Assembly (NCBI GenBank): GCA_041917975.1
Contig: JAYRWN010000227.1
Location: 1 to 29,090, forward strand
Origin: JAYRWN01 sp041917975
GTDB taxonomy: Bacteria; Bacteroidota; Bacteroidia; Chitinophagales; Saprospiraceae
DNA: 29,090 nucleotides
Direction: 5' to 3'
Shown piece by piece: positions 17,577 to 25,721 of this stretch (its first letter is position 1; each line of letters begins with the position of its first letter). The translations under genes were made by a program, and so were the position numbers. The notes beneath the pieces are model-generated. The model was given only the letters and a program-made list of their open reading frames with translations, was not told the origin of the DNA and did no database searches.

Positions 17577-18890
17577 ATGACCACAGAGACAAATCAAACG
17601 ACCGATCGCAGTTCGGTAGATCAATTTCTGATGAGGCACCAACTGACAGCCAATGACTTCGATATTCAAACCGTTGTGGATGCTTTCATTCAAGAAATGG
17701 ATCTGGGTTTAGCGGGGAAGGCCAGTTCTTTACGCATGATACCCACCTATATCGAAGCAGATAATGAATTTTTAACTGCGGTACCTGTGGTGGCCATTGA
17801 TGCCGGTGGAACTAACTTTAGGACCACTCTGGTCCAATTTACCCCTGAAGGAAAACTAGAACTGCAAGACATTAAACACAACCGGATGCCTGGTATTGAC
17901 CGGGAGATAAACAAGGCTGAATTTTTTGATACGATGGCCTCCTATATCAAAGAGTTTGTCCCAAAAGCTGATCGTATCGGTTTCTGTTTTTCGTATGCTA
18001 CGGAAATATTACCTAACCGCGATGGCATTTTGATCGAATTTTCTAAAGAAGTTAAAGCCCCGGAAGTAGAGGGAGAACGTATTGGAGAAAATTTATTAGC
18101 TGCTTTAGGTACCCCGCATAAACAGATCGTGTTGCTCAACGATACCGTGGCTACCTTATTAGCAGGAAAATCATCCTCTTACGGTAAAAACTATGATTCA
18201 TTCATCGGGTTTATTCTCGGTACTGGTACCAATACCTGTTATATTGAGTCCAACAAAAACATCACTAAAGTATCTGGACTAAATCCTGCTCTAAGTCAAA
18301 TCATCAACATAGAATCCGGCAATTTTGACAAAATGCCTCGCACCGACATCGACTACCACTTCGAAGAAACGACGCATACTCCCGGGAGTTATGCCTTTGA
18401 AAAGATGATCAGTGGAGCATATTTCGGCGGGATCAGCCTGGCCGTGTTTAAGCAGGCTGCCAAAGAAGGTGTTTTTTCCCCGCAAGCAGCGCACTACTTG
18501 GAAAATACAGATGAACTTAGCTCAGAACAAGTCAATCAGTTTCTAAAGGGGGAACGCAAACTCAACCATATATTATTTGATTGTTTCTCGGATCCCCGCG
18601 ATGAAAATAACGCACGCATCATCATTCAAAATCTGGTCAGTCGTGGTGCCAAGCTGGTCGCCGGAAAATTAGCGGCGGTCATCCTAAAAACCGGTAAAGG
18701 AAAATCGCCGGGCAGACCCATACTAATCACCGTGGAAGGGACCACTTTTTATAAACTGCATCAATTCAAAGTTGAGTTTGAAAAAGAATTCCGCCAATAC
18801 CTCAGTGGTGACCAACAGCGTTATTATGAATTTATTCAGGTCCCCTCATCCAGTCTGGTTGGGGCAGCCTTGGCCGCATTAATCGAATGA
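17577..18890 (+). CDS. ATP-dependent hexokinase (eukaryote-type fold)
   Basis: Cytoplasmic sugar kinase of 437 residues with both hexokinase subdomains. It has the phosphate-1 loop AIDAGGTNFRTTLVQF, the sugar-binding block GFCFSYATEILPNRDG, the catalytic LNDTVATLLAG (Asp as general base), and the GFILGTGTNTCY loop. Length and motifs match the hexokinase family of yeast and animals, which also occurs in Bacteroidota and spirochaetes, rather than the smaller bacterial glucokinases. Expected reaction is glucose (or mannose/fructose) to the 6-phosphate. Gluconokinase follows 12 bp later, so the pair feeds glycolysis and the pentose phosphate pathway from one transcript. Confidence 0.93.
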   Translation: MTTETNQTTDRSSVDQFLMRHQLTANDFDIQTVVDAFIQEMDLGLAGKASSLRMIPTYIEADNEFLTAVPVVAIDAGGTNFRTTLVQFTPEGKLELQDIKHNRMPGIDREINKAEFFDTMASYIKEFVPKADRIGFCFSYATEILPNRDGILIEFSKEVKAPEVEGERIGENLLAALGTPHKQIVLLNDTVATLLAGKSSSYGKNYDSFIGFILGTGTNTCYIESNKNITKVSGLNPALSQIINIESGNFDKMPRTDIDYHFEETTHTPGSYAFEKMISGAYFGGISLAVFKQAAKEGVFSPQAAHYLENTDELSSEQVNQFLKGERKLNHILFDCFSDPRDENNARIIIQNLVSRGAKLVAGKLAAVILKTGKGKSPGRPILITVEGTTFYKLHQFKVEFEKEFRQYLSGDQQRYYEFIQVPSSSLVGAALAALIE

Positions 18891-18902
18891 TGCAGACAAC
18901 CT

Positions 18903-19400
18903 TTGAAGTCTAATATATATATTATCATGGGTGTATCAGGCAGTGGCAAAACCACCGTTGGACAGCTGCTGGCAGAAAAACTAGGGATACCCTTTTATGA
19001 CGGGGATGACTTTCATCCCGCCGCCAATGTGGAAAAAATGAGTTTCGGCGTGCCCCTGACCGATGAGGACAGAAAAATATGGCTGGCGGCGATAAACCGG
19101 AAGATCCGGGAACACATCCGGCAAGACACATCGGCTGTATTTGCCTGCTCAGCACTGAAGGCAGACTACCGTCGCCAGTTAAATAACCAGGTCGATATAC
19201 CCTTGCGCTGGGTGTACCTGCACGGCGATTTTCAGACCATCCAGGAACGTATGCAGCGGCGCAAAGATCATTTTATGCCGGCCTCCTTATTGACTTCCCA
19301 ATTTGCCATTCTGGAAGAACCACAGAATGCCTTAGTCTTAAATATTGGCCATGCACCTCACATGCTGGTCGATAAAATAATTTCCACTTTCCCAAATTAA
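18903..19400 (+). CDS. gntK: Gluconokinase
   Basis: Cytoplasmic P-loop kinase of 165 residues that phosphorylates D-gluconate to 6-phosphogluconate. It has Walker A GVSGSGKTTVG (10-20), the DGDDFHP substrate loop, PLTDEDR, CSALKADYR and the lid stretch HGDFQTIQERMQRR: a full family pattern and normal length. The only start giving a complete N-terminal strand is TTG at 18903, because the hexokinase stop at 18888 is in the same frame and no ATG intervenes before codon 9. Its stop codon overlaps the stop of the convergent adaptor gene (19397-19400). Confidence 0.95.
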   Translation: MKSNIYIIMGVSGSGKTTVGQLLAEKLGIPFYDGDDFHPAANVEKMSFGVPLTDEDRKIWLAAINRKIREHIRQDTSAVFACSALKADYRRQLNNQVDIPLRWVYLHGDFQTIQERMQRRKDHFMPASLLTSQFAILEEPQNALVLNIGHAPHMLVDKIISTFPN

Positions 19401-20662
19401 TTATTCGCTCCAGCAGTCGGATTACCGACCTCCTGCTGCACTTTTACCTGCATGGTGGTATCTAAGCCGGTCAATACTTCGGTAATTAATCCATCCGATA
19501 ACCCGGTGGTGATTTCCACCTTATTTACCACTTTTTCGCTTTTTTTAACCTCCACGAATTTTTTCTCCTTTTGGCTGAGGATGTCGCGCTCTTTAACGGT
19601 TAAAACCTGATTGCGCCGTTCTAAAACCACGTCGCCGTTAGCAGAATATCCCGCTCGTAAAAAAATGGAGCTGTCGGGTTTTACATCGGCCTTTACTTCG
19701 AATTTTACGGTACCTTCTTCTTTGACACCTTTCGGAGAAATAAATTCCAGGGTAGCATTAAAAGTGACACTGTCCAACGCGCCGATTTTAAGAATAATCG
19801 GCATGCCTTCGCGCAATTTTCCCACATCGGATTCATCTACTTTCCCTTCAAAAATCAAAGCATTCATATCGGCAATGATAGATACCGTGGTCCCTTCATT
19901 AAAATTATTGCGTTCGATGACGGAAGATCCTTCCTCTACCGGGATATCCAGAACCATGCCGGAAACCGGGGAGGTCACAATATTGGATACCTGTTTGGAA
20001 TTTTTAGCCGCGCCTTCTTTTAATAAATTTAAATTATCAATCGCAGAACGCCATTCTGAACGCCGGATATCCAGGGTAGATTCAAACTGTCTCAAACTAT
20101 TTTCAGAACTGATTTTTGTATTCTCGTAAGTGGCTTTGCGCAAATTTAAATCCAGCTTGATCTGATTGTATTCCTGCTGTGAAATAACCCCATCTTCATA
20201 CAGACGACGCTGGCGTTCTTCTTCCACTTTTGCATTTTCATAATTCAGGCGCGCCGCTTCCACATCCAGGGACTGAGCAGCAATTTTGCGCTGACGGGTC
20301 AGTTCGCGTTCAGCTTCCTTCACCTGCAGACTAGAGAGATCCACATTAGTCTGAGCTTGATTAATACTGATCTGACTGGGTATTAATTTTATTTTAGCCA
20401 CCGGGGCACCTTTTTCGATGACCTGACCTTCTACGATGTAAATTTCTTCCACCACACCGGAAACCTGTGGTTTGATATTGATCTCCAGACGCGGTTTAAC
20501 CACCCCGGTAGCTACCGTTTTTTTAATTACATCCGCATAAACGGGTTTTTCATATTTGGTATTACCCGGGTCTTTTTTCTTTTGTTTTACAAAATAAAAG
20601 ACTAACCCGGCAGTCAACAACAAAATCATGGACACCGTACCAATCATACACCCTTTCTTCAT
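19397..20662 (-). CDS. MacA/HlyD-type periplasmic adaptor of an ABC exporter
   Basis: Membrane-fusion protein of 421 residues. An N-terminal membrane anchor (about residues 5-25) precedes a first lipoyl half (VKPRLEINIKPQVSGVVEEI region). A long alpha-hairpin with LSSLQVKEAERELTRQRK and ENAKVEEERQRR coiled-coil pattern (about 100-210) comes next, then the second lipoyl half (SPVSGMVLDIPVEEGSSV, about 233-250) and beta-barrel domains. It would bridge the inner-membrane permeases encoded on the same strand to an outer-membrane channel; no TolC-like gene is in the window. It is separated from the second permease by the 363 bp repeat-bearing gap, so it may have its own promoter or depend on read-through. 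Its stop overlaps the gntK stop. Confidence 0.92.
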   Translation of the reverse strand: MKKGCMIGTVSMILLLTAGLVFYFVKQKKKDPGNTKYEKPVYADVIKKTVATGVVKPRLEINIKPQVSGVVEEIYIVEGQVIEKGAPVAKIKLIPSQISINQAQTNVDLSSLQVKEAERELTRQRKIAAQSLDVEAARLNYENAKVEEERQRRLYEDGVISQQEYNQIKLDLNLRKATYENTKISSENSLRQFESTLDIRRSEWRSAIDNLNLLKEGAAKNSKQVSNIVTSPVSGMVLDIPVEEGSSVIERNNFNEGTTVSIIADMNALIFEGKVDESDVGKLREGMPIILKIGALDSVTFNATLEFISPKGVKEEGTVKFEVKADVKPDSSIFLRAGYSANGDVVLERRNQVLTVKERDILSQKEKKFVEVKKSEKVVNKVEITTGLSDGLITEVLTGLDTTMQVKVQQEVGNPTAGANN

Positions 20663-20767
20663 GGTATTATTTTAAGTTTTTTTTATTCGTAAATACTTAA
20701 ATTATTTAGTCTAATTCCTAACTACTAATTTTCAATCCTTTCCTCTCACGCTCAATCACCCTACCTC

Positions 20768-20795
20768 AATTATTAATTATTAATTATTAATTCAT
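20768..20795. repeat. Short heptad tandem repeat (AATTATT)
   Basis: Three perfect AATTATT copies followed by AATTCAT. It belongs to the same 7 bp-periodic family as the array at 20900-21025. The flanking 18-mer ctcaYgctcaatcacYct occurs at 20745-20762 and again at 20860-20877, each followed by similar heptads, so the block itself seems duplicated. Confidence 0.8.
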
Positions 20796-20899
20796 CATTA
20801 TTCATTCATAATTATTCACAATTCCTAACTCCGATCCCCTAATTAATCCACCCATTCAACTCATGCTCAATCACTCTTTCTTCCATTATTAATTATTAA

Positions 20900-21025
20900 T
20901 TCATCATTCTTAATTCATCATTCTTAATTCATCATTCTTAATTCATCATTCTTAATTCATCATTCTTAATTCATCATTCTTAATTCATCATTCTTAATTA
21001 TTCCTAATTCCTAATTCCTAATTCC
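20900..21025. repeat. Tandem array: seven perfect 14 bp units plus four 7 bp units
   Basis: Seven identical copies of TTCATCATTCTTAA fill 20900-20997. They are followed without a gap by TTATTCC and three TAATTCC (20998-21025), giving 18 consecutive heptads. The last heptad abuts the stop codon of the second permease at 21026. On the transcribed minus strand each 14-mer contains ATG ATG AAT TAA, a three-codon start-stop frame. The remaining part of the 363 bp gap (20663-20767 and 20796-20899) is AT-rich with degenerate forms of the same heptads and no gene. Confidence 0.95.
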
Positions 21026-22276
21026 CTACTCATCCTTCAGCGCGATCACCGGATTAACCCGCGCAGCCAGGACGGCCGGAATAAACCCGGCAATCGTACC
21101 GGCCAATATCAAGATGACAATGGCCCCTACTGCAACACTCAAATTAACCTCCGGATTATAAAACATTTCGGACTCCATATTGCCTTTTTCCATCATCATA
21201 TTCAAGCCGCCAATGACCGTTACTCCGGCCAATAAGCCCAGGTATCCCGATGTGGCGGTAATAAAAATAGCCTCGGTCAAAATACTTTTTATGATATCCT
21301 GCGGCGTAGCTCCAATAGCTTTGCGAATCCCGATTTCTTTCGTACGTTCTTTGACCACGATGAGCATGATATTGCTTACGCCTACTATGCCGGCCAGCAG
21401 GGTGCCTAAGCCCACGATCCATAAAAATGCCGAAATGCCATTAAATAATCCGCGGACCTGGCGAAACCTTTCATCAAGGTTAAAACCGCCTATGCCACGC
21501 GGGTCTTTAGGATCCACATGATGGCGCGCTTTTAAAATACTGCGCACCTGGCCTTCTATATCGGTGATACGGAATTCGGGTTTGGCACTTACAGCAAAAA
21601 AATGCACTTGCCCATCCATACCAAAGGTGCGATGCATGGTGGATAAGGGAATGGCCACCGCTTCCTGGTCGTCTTCCGTCCAGGGTTTGAGCACCTCAGG
21701 ACCAAAAATTCCCACCACCAAAAATTCCGCGCCATTGATAGTTACATATTGACCAATACTTTGTTCTACCTCCTTACCAAATAACACCTCGGCCGTACGG
21801 ACGCCCAATACCGCTACTTTGCGCAACTGCTGATTATCTTCATCGTTGAGATAACGTCCATAAAACACTTTCAGGGCCTCGACTTTGATCATCTGTGACA
21901 ATTCACCGCGGACCTCATAAGTCTCTGCATTTTCACCGTGTACAATTTTCGCCTGAAACGTGGTACGAGGGGCTACGTAATCTACCCCATTCACTTGTTG
22001 TAAAATGGCTTCCAGATCTTCAAAATTTAAACGTGGTCTGCGTCCGGGCTGATAACCTTGATAAGGTAAGGAGGTGGGTTCGCTCCATACATACATCACA
22101 TTCGTGGCACGATTGCCAAAATCGCGGAACACGGCGTTTTCCAATCCGCTGCCCATTCCCAGCATAAAGATGAGCATAAAAACGCCCCAAAATACCCCCA
22201 GAACGGTAAGAAAAGTCCGCAATTTGTGTTGGCGGATGGTCATCCAGATTTCCTGCCAGGTATCTCGATTAAACAT
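21026..22276 (-). CDS. MacB/FtsX-type ABC exporter permease (second copy)
   Basis: Inner-membrane permease of 416 residues. One N-terminal helix follows the MacB start motif MTIRQHKLRTFLTVLGVFWG (12-31). A periplasmic MacB-PCD domain spans roughly 45-270, and three C-terminal helices follow. The conserved cytoplasmic coupling segment is VVKERTKEIGIRKAIGATPQ. It lies 48 bp downstream of a paralogous permease gene on the same strand and probably forms a heterodimer with it. The C-terminus ends in the usual ARVNPVIALKDE. It is transcribed after the ATPase and first permease, and the tandem repeat array begins right at its stop codon. Confidence 0.93.
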   Translation of the reverse strand: MFNRDTWQEIWMTIRQHKLRTFLTVLGVFWGVFMLIFMLGMGSGLENAVFRDFGNRATNVMYVWSEPTSLPYQGYQPGRRPRLNFEDLEAILQQVNGVDYVAPRTTFQAKIVHGENAETYEVRGELSQMIKVEALKVFYGRYLNDEDNQQLRKVAVLGVRTAEVLFGKEVEQSIGQYVTINGAEFLVVGIFGPEVLKPWTEDDQEAVAIPLSTMHRTFGMDGQVHFFAVSAKPEFRITDIEGQVRSILKARHHVDPKDPRGIGGFNLDERFRQVRGLFNGISAFLWIVGLGTLLAGIVGVSNIMLIVVKERTKEIGIRKAIGATPQDIIKSILTEAIFITATSGYLGLLAGVTVIGGLNMMMEKGNMESEMFYNPEVNLSVAVGAIVILILAGTIAGFIPAVLAARVNPVIALKDE

Positions 22277-22324
22277 TTTAGTGGTATTTGTTTTGTGTAG
22301 AAATTAGTCCCATGCATTCTGCTA

Positions 22325-23554
22325 TTAAGCTTTCATCGCTACAACCGGATTGATGCGGGCGGCCTGTCGTGCCGGTACCCAGCCGGCTAACGCCCCAGCC
22401 ACGGTAAGAATTAGGATGGCCGCCAAGCCAACACCCAAGTGAATCTCGGGCCGTAAAAAGAATTCTGATTCAATACCGCTTGCTGCATAAAGCAGCATCA
22501 GTCCCAAAACCAATCCAAAATAACCAGCCAAGAGGGTGATAAAGATCGCTTCCGAAATGATCATATTGATGATGGATCCCGGAGTGGCTCCCATGGCCTT
22601 ACGTATTCCGATTTCGCGCGTGCGGTCTTTCACTGTAATGAGCATAATGTTGCTCACTCCGATGATACCGGCAAATAGACTACCCAACCCAACGAACCAT
22701 AAGAAAGCACTGATGCCTCTAAATAAATTTTGCATTTGGCCGAATTCTTCAGCGGAATTATTGATCCACATTGCGCGGACATCCTGCGGATCGAAAATGT
22801 ATTTCTTGGACATCATGTTACGAATGCGATTTTCCAAAGCTTTGGTTTGTTCCAAATCTATATTGGTGGTAGTGAACCAGATATTATTGACATAATTAGT
22901 ACCCTGATAGACCTTTTGGGCAATATCAATAGGTATGTATATATCTCGCAGGGATTGTTCCCCTTCGGAATCGAAATAGACGCCCACCACTTTGTAGACG
23001 ATGCTACCCACGTTGATTTCGTTACCGACAGCATCTTTTTCCTGACCGAACAATTCTTCTTTGACCTTCAGCCCAATCACCGCATTTTTGCGGAGCAGAT
23101 TATTGTCTTCTTCGTTCAGGAAACGTCCTTCCACCATCTTGAAATTCTCTAAAATGCGCAACGATGGATGTACGCCACGAACACTATAGGCAAAAAATTT
23201 ATCCTCAAATTGGACATTCTGATTTCCACGTAAAAACACACGGCCGGACATGTTTTCGACCTCCGGAAATTCGGCAGACAAAATCTCAATATCTTCAGAG
23301 CTCAGATAAATACGCCGCCCCTTGGGCAAACCATTAAAATCTTTTGAAGTCCATCCACCGGAAATGCGTATGCTGTTGGCCGCATCTTCTTCAAAATTTT
23401 TATACACTCCATTTTGCAAACCCTGTCCGGCACCTAATAATAACACCAGCATAAAAATACCCCAAAATACGCCCAGGGCGGTGAGGGCAGTACGGAGTTT
23501 ATGCCGCGAGATGCTGATGAATATTTCATTCCATTTATCCAGGTCCAGCCCCAT
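22325..23554 (-). CDS. MacB/FtsX-type ABC exporter permease (first copy)
   Basis: Inner-membrane permease of 409 residues with the same plan as its downstream paralogue: ISRHKLRTALTALGVFWG before helix one, a large periplasmic domain, a coupling segment TVKDRTREIGIRKAMGATPG, three C-terminal helices and a final ARINPVVAMKA. The start is 2 bp after the ATPase stop, showing tight cotranscription. The two permeases share motifs but differ throughout the periplasmic domain, as expected for an old tandem duplication that gave a heterodimer. The exported substrate is unknown; MacB-type systems move peptides, lipids or macrolides. Confidence 0.93.
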   Translation of the reverse strand: MGLDLDKWNEIFISISRHKLRTALTALGVFWGIFMLVLLLGAGQGLQNGVYKNFEEDAANSIRISGGWTSKDFNGLPKGRRIYLSSEDIEILSAEFPEVENMSGRVFLRGNQNVQFEDKFFAYSVRGVHPSLRILENFKMVEGRFLNEEDNNLLRKNAVIGLKVKEELFGQEKDAVGNEINVGSIVYKVVGVYFDSEGEQSLRDIYIPIDIAQKVYQGTNYVNNIWFTTTNIDLEQTKALENRIRNMMSKKYIFDPQDVRAMWINNSAEEFGQMQNLFRGISAFLWFVGLGSLFAGIIGVSNIMLITVKDRTREIGIRKAMGATPGSIINMIISEAIFITLLAGYFGLVLGLMLLYAASGIESEFFLRPEIHLGVGLAAILILTVAGALAGWVPARQAARINPVVAMKA

Positions 23555-23556
23555 AA

Positions 23557-24225
23557 TTATTCATTTAGAATTAGACCATCTTTAATATTGATGATGCGTT
23601 TGGTACGGTGGGCGATGTCCATCTCGTGGGTCACGATGATTAATGTCATACCTTCGGCATTGACGCGGTCAAAAATCTCCATGACTTCCTGTGAGGTTTT
23701 ACTGTCCAGAGCCCCGGTGGGTTCATCGGCGAGGACAATCTTGGGCTGAGTGGCTAAAGCTCGGGCTATGGCGACACGTTGCTGCTGACCGCCGGACATC
23801 TGGTTGGGAAAATGGGTGGACCAATCCGCCAAGCCCACCTGCGCCAAATAGTGCATAGCCTGCTCGGTCCTTTCTTTGCGCGGTATTTTTTGATAATACA
23901 GCGGTAAGGCGACATTCTCTACCGCCGTTTTAAAATTCAATAAATTAAAGGATTGAAAAACAAAACCAATAAACCGATTGCGATAATAAGCAGCTTGTTT
24001 TTCAGTGAGTTTGGAAGAGATCAGAGTCCCATCCAGATGGTAACTTCCACTATCATAATCATCTAAAATACCCAAAATATTTAACAACGTGGATTTTCCG
24101 CTACCGGAGGAACCCATAATAGAAACATATTCACCAGAGTTAATAGTTAAGTCAATACCTTTCAATACCTCCAAACGGGTAAATTCCGTTTTATAGGCTT
24201 TTCTGATCCCTTCTAATACAATCAT
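23557..24225 (-). CDS. ABC exporter ATPase (MacB/LolD type)
   Basis: Cytoplasmic ATPase of 222 residues from the preferred start. It has Walker A GSSGSGKST, Q-loop VFQSFN, signature MSGGQQQRVAIARAL, Walker B IVLADEPTGALD and the switch His in VTHEMD. The frame can be extended to 24249, but the ATG at 24225 gives the typical N-terminus MIVLEGIRKAY and is chosen. It leads the minus-strand exporter operon. The 180 bp between it and the next gene upstream (24226-24405) contain no gene that I can support and no clear promoter. Confidence 0.95.
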   Translation of the reverse strand: MIVLEGIRKAYKTEFTRLEVLKGIDLTINSGEYVSIMGSSGSGKSTLLNILGILDDYDSGSYHLDGTLISSKLTEKQAAYYRNRFIGFVFQSFNLLNFKTAVENVALPLYYQKIPRKERTEQAMHYLAQVGLADWSTHFPNQMSGGQQQRVAIARALATQPKIVLADEPTGALDSKTSQEVMEIFDRVNAEGMTLIIVTHEMDIAHRTKRIINIKDGLILNE

Positions 24226-24405
24226 CAGTGTTTTTGAGTATGAATCCACTAAAAGTAAAGGTTATCAGGTTTAGCCTTGGGTTAATTCTGCAAATGGTAT
24301 CATTTTATCGACCAAATGACATCCTGGCTTAATCGCTGATTGACTAACATCATGTCCTCCTTGGATTTATTTTAACCCATAAAGAGTTATTTCATCAAAT
24401 GGAGT

Positions 24406-25011
24406 TTGTTCGTGATAAAAATCGTTTACTTTTTATGGTGTTGCTTATTAACGGTCTCTGTTGAAGGACAAGCACTTAATGACACCTTTGGTCCTACTGA
24501 ACATTTGCTCCCCGAAAAATTAAAATTGCGCCAAAAAATATTGTGGGGACCTAAAGGTCTGCTGCGCATCAGCGGAATCGCCCCATTAAGCGCAGAAGGC
24601 AGAGCAAAGGAGTTAAAACTGCGCCGTCGGATGCTTGATGCCCACCAGGTCACCGGCTACCTGACTTTTGGATCCATGTGTGTTGCGTTAATTACCGGCC
24701 ATCAGTTGTCCGCCGGCCAAGACCAGATAAATCCTTTACATCGCGACCTCGCGGCGTGGCTCGGCGTTGGCTACCTCACTTCGGCCACTTTATCCCTGGC
24801 CGCACCACCTCCACAGGTCATACGGGACCAAGGCTTGGTTAATACACGCTCTGTTCATCAGACCCTGGCCACTGTTCACCGGGGAGCAATGCTCATAGCC
24901 CTGGTGGCGGGCACTCAGATCGGACAAGACGGCGATGATCGCTTGCACCAGTGGGCTGCTTACACCGCTTTTGGTGCTTTTGCCACAGCCATCATTGTCA
25001 TTAAATTATAA
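24406..25011 (+). CDS. Uncharacterised His-rich four-helix membrane protein, cytochrome b561-like layout
   Basis: Product of about 200 residues with an N-terminal signal peptide ending near VEGQA (residue 23). A soluble basic stretch follows, then four hydrophobic segments (about 80-100, 114-133, 157-174, 183-199). A histidine lies at or near the start of each segment (H80, H112, H151/H158, H181), with H99 at the end of the first, which would suit haem b binding. That reading is inference and I cannot name the family. Both TTG (24406) and GTG (24412) are possible starts; no in-frame ATG precedes the signal peptide. It converges on the pyrophosphatase gene, with 6 bp between stops. Confidence 0.72.
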   Translation: MFVIKIVYFLWCCLLTVSVEGQALNDTFGPTEHLLPEKLKLRQKILWGPKGLLRISGIAPLSAEGRAKELKLRRRMLDAHQVTGYLTFGSMCVALITGHQLSAGQDQINPLHRDLAAWLGVGYLTSATLSLAAPPPQVIRDQGLVNTRSVHQTLATVHRGAMLIALVAGTQIGQDGDDRLHQWAAYTAFGAFATAIIVIKL

Positions 25012-25017
25012 TGTCAT

Positions 25018-25572
25018 TTATAACAAATATTTTTCGCTATATAACTTTACCGCTTCTTCGATGATCTGATACGCCTCCTCGCGGGTCTGAAAATCATCGA
25101 TGACCACTTCTTTGTTTTCCAATACTTTATATTGCTCAAAATAGTTCTTTAAAACTTTTAGAAAATATACCGGCAGTTCTTCAACCCGGTTAACATGATT
25201 GACGGAAGGATCATGAACCGCTACGGCTATGATCTTATCGTCCTGCATGCCACCATCTATCATTTGCATGTTGCCGATGACTTTAGCTTCTACCAGGCAC
25301 AATGGATGCAAGGGCTGCGAACACCAAACCAGGATGTCCAAAGGATCACCATCCTGGCCCAAAGTCTGGGGAATTATACCATAGTTGATTGGATAATGGA
25401 AGGAAGAATAAATGATTCGGTCCATTTTTAATAACCCGGTGATTTTATCGATTTCATATTTAGTCCGGGACCCCTGGGGAATCTCAATAATCGCATTGAC
25501 CTGCTCCGGGAGATGCTCGCCGGAGGGAATACCGTGCCAGGGATGGGGTAAAAATGGGGAAACTTTAGCCAT
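25018..25572 (-). CDS. ppa: Inorganic pyrophosphatase, family I
   Basis: Soluble enzyme of 184 residues that hydrolyses pyrophosphate to orthophosphate and so drives biosynthetic reactions. The central metal site DGDPLDILVW and the N-terminal NAIIEIPQGSRTKYE are clear family I marks, and the Mg-site continuation DDKIIAV is present. The frame is open 29 codons further up to 25659, but those residues are not family-like, and the ATG at 25572 (MAKVSPFLPHPWHG) gives the normal N-terminus. A -7 motif lies 35 bp upstream, divergent to that of typA. Confidence 0.95.
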   Translation of the reverse strand: MAKVSPFLPHPWHGIPSGEHLPEQVNAIIEIPQGSRTKYEIDKITGLLKMDRIIYSSFHYPINYGIIPQTLGQDGDPLDILVWCSQPLHPLCLVEAKVIGNMQMIDGGMQDDKIIAVAVHDPSVNHVNRVEELPVYFLKVLKNYFEQYKVLENKEVVIDDFQTREEAYQIIEEAVKLYSEKYLL

Positions 25573-25606
25573 AAATAAACTTGGACAAAATGTTAAAAAA
25601 AGAACA

Positions 25607-25614
25607 CAAAGATA
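25607..25614 (-). promoter_or_regulatory. Candidate -7 promoter element for ppa
   Basis: On the minus strand this reads TATCTTTG, a full TAnnTTTG match, and it sits inside the longer rejected ppa extension, which supports the downstream start at 25572. A -33 element is not obvious. Confidence 0.6.
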
Positions 25615-25690
25615 ATCCTCTGCATGAATTGTCTGCAGAAATAACGATTTGGTCAGCAAGAAGAAATGCGGGAATAGTGACGAAATGTAT

Positions 25691-25698
25691 TACCTTTG
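25691..25698 (+). promoter_or_regulatory. Candidate -7 promoter element for typA
   Basis: TACCTTTG followed by CACCC is a typical Bacteroidota -7 element and start-site context. It lies 23 bp before the chosen typA ATG, giving a very short leader and ruling against the longer reading from 25581. No TTG was found at the normal -33 spacing. Confidence 0.65.
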
Positions 25699-25721
25699 CA
25701 CCCATTTTTATAAATATTTAT

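Noticed and set aside
19611..20129. 172-codon open frame on the plus strand
   Set aside because: It lies wholly antisense to the adaptor gene, whose lipoyl and coiled-coil domains are clear; the product has no recognisable motif.
20900..20997. Regularly spaced repeats that could suggest a CRISPR array
   Set aside because: The units are directly adjacent 14-mers with no unique spacers and no cas genes nearby; it is a simple tandem repeat.
25581..25721. 47-codon N-terminal extension of TypA
   Set aside because: The extension spans the TACCTTTG promoter motif and is not TypA-like; MLNIRNIAIIAHVDHGK is the usual start.
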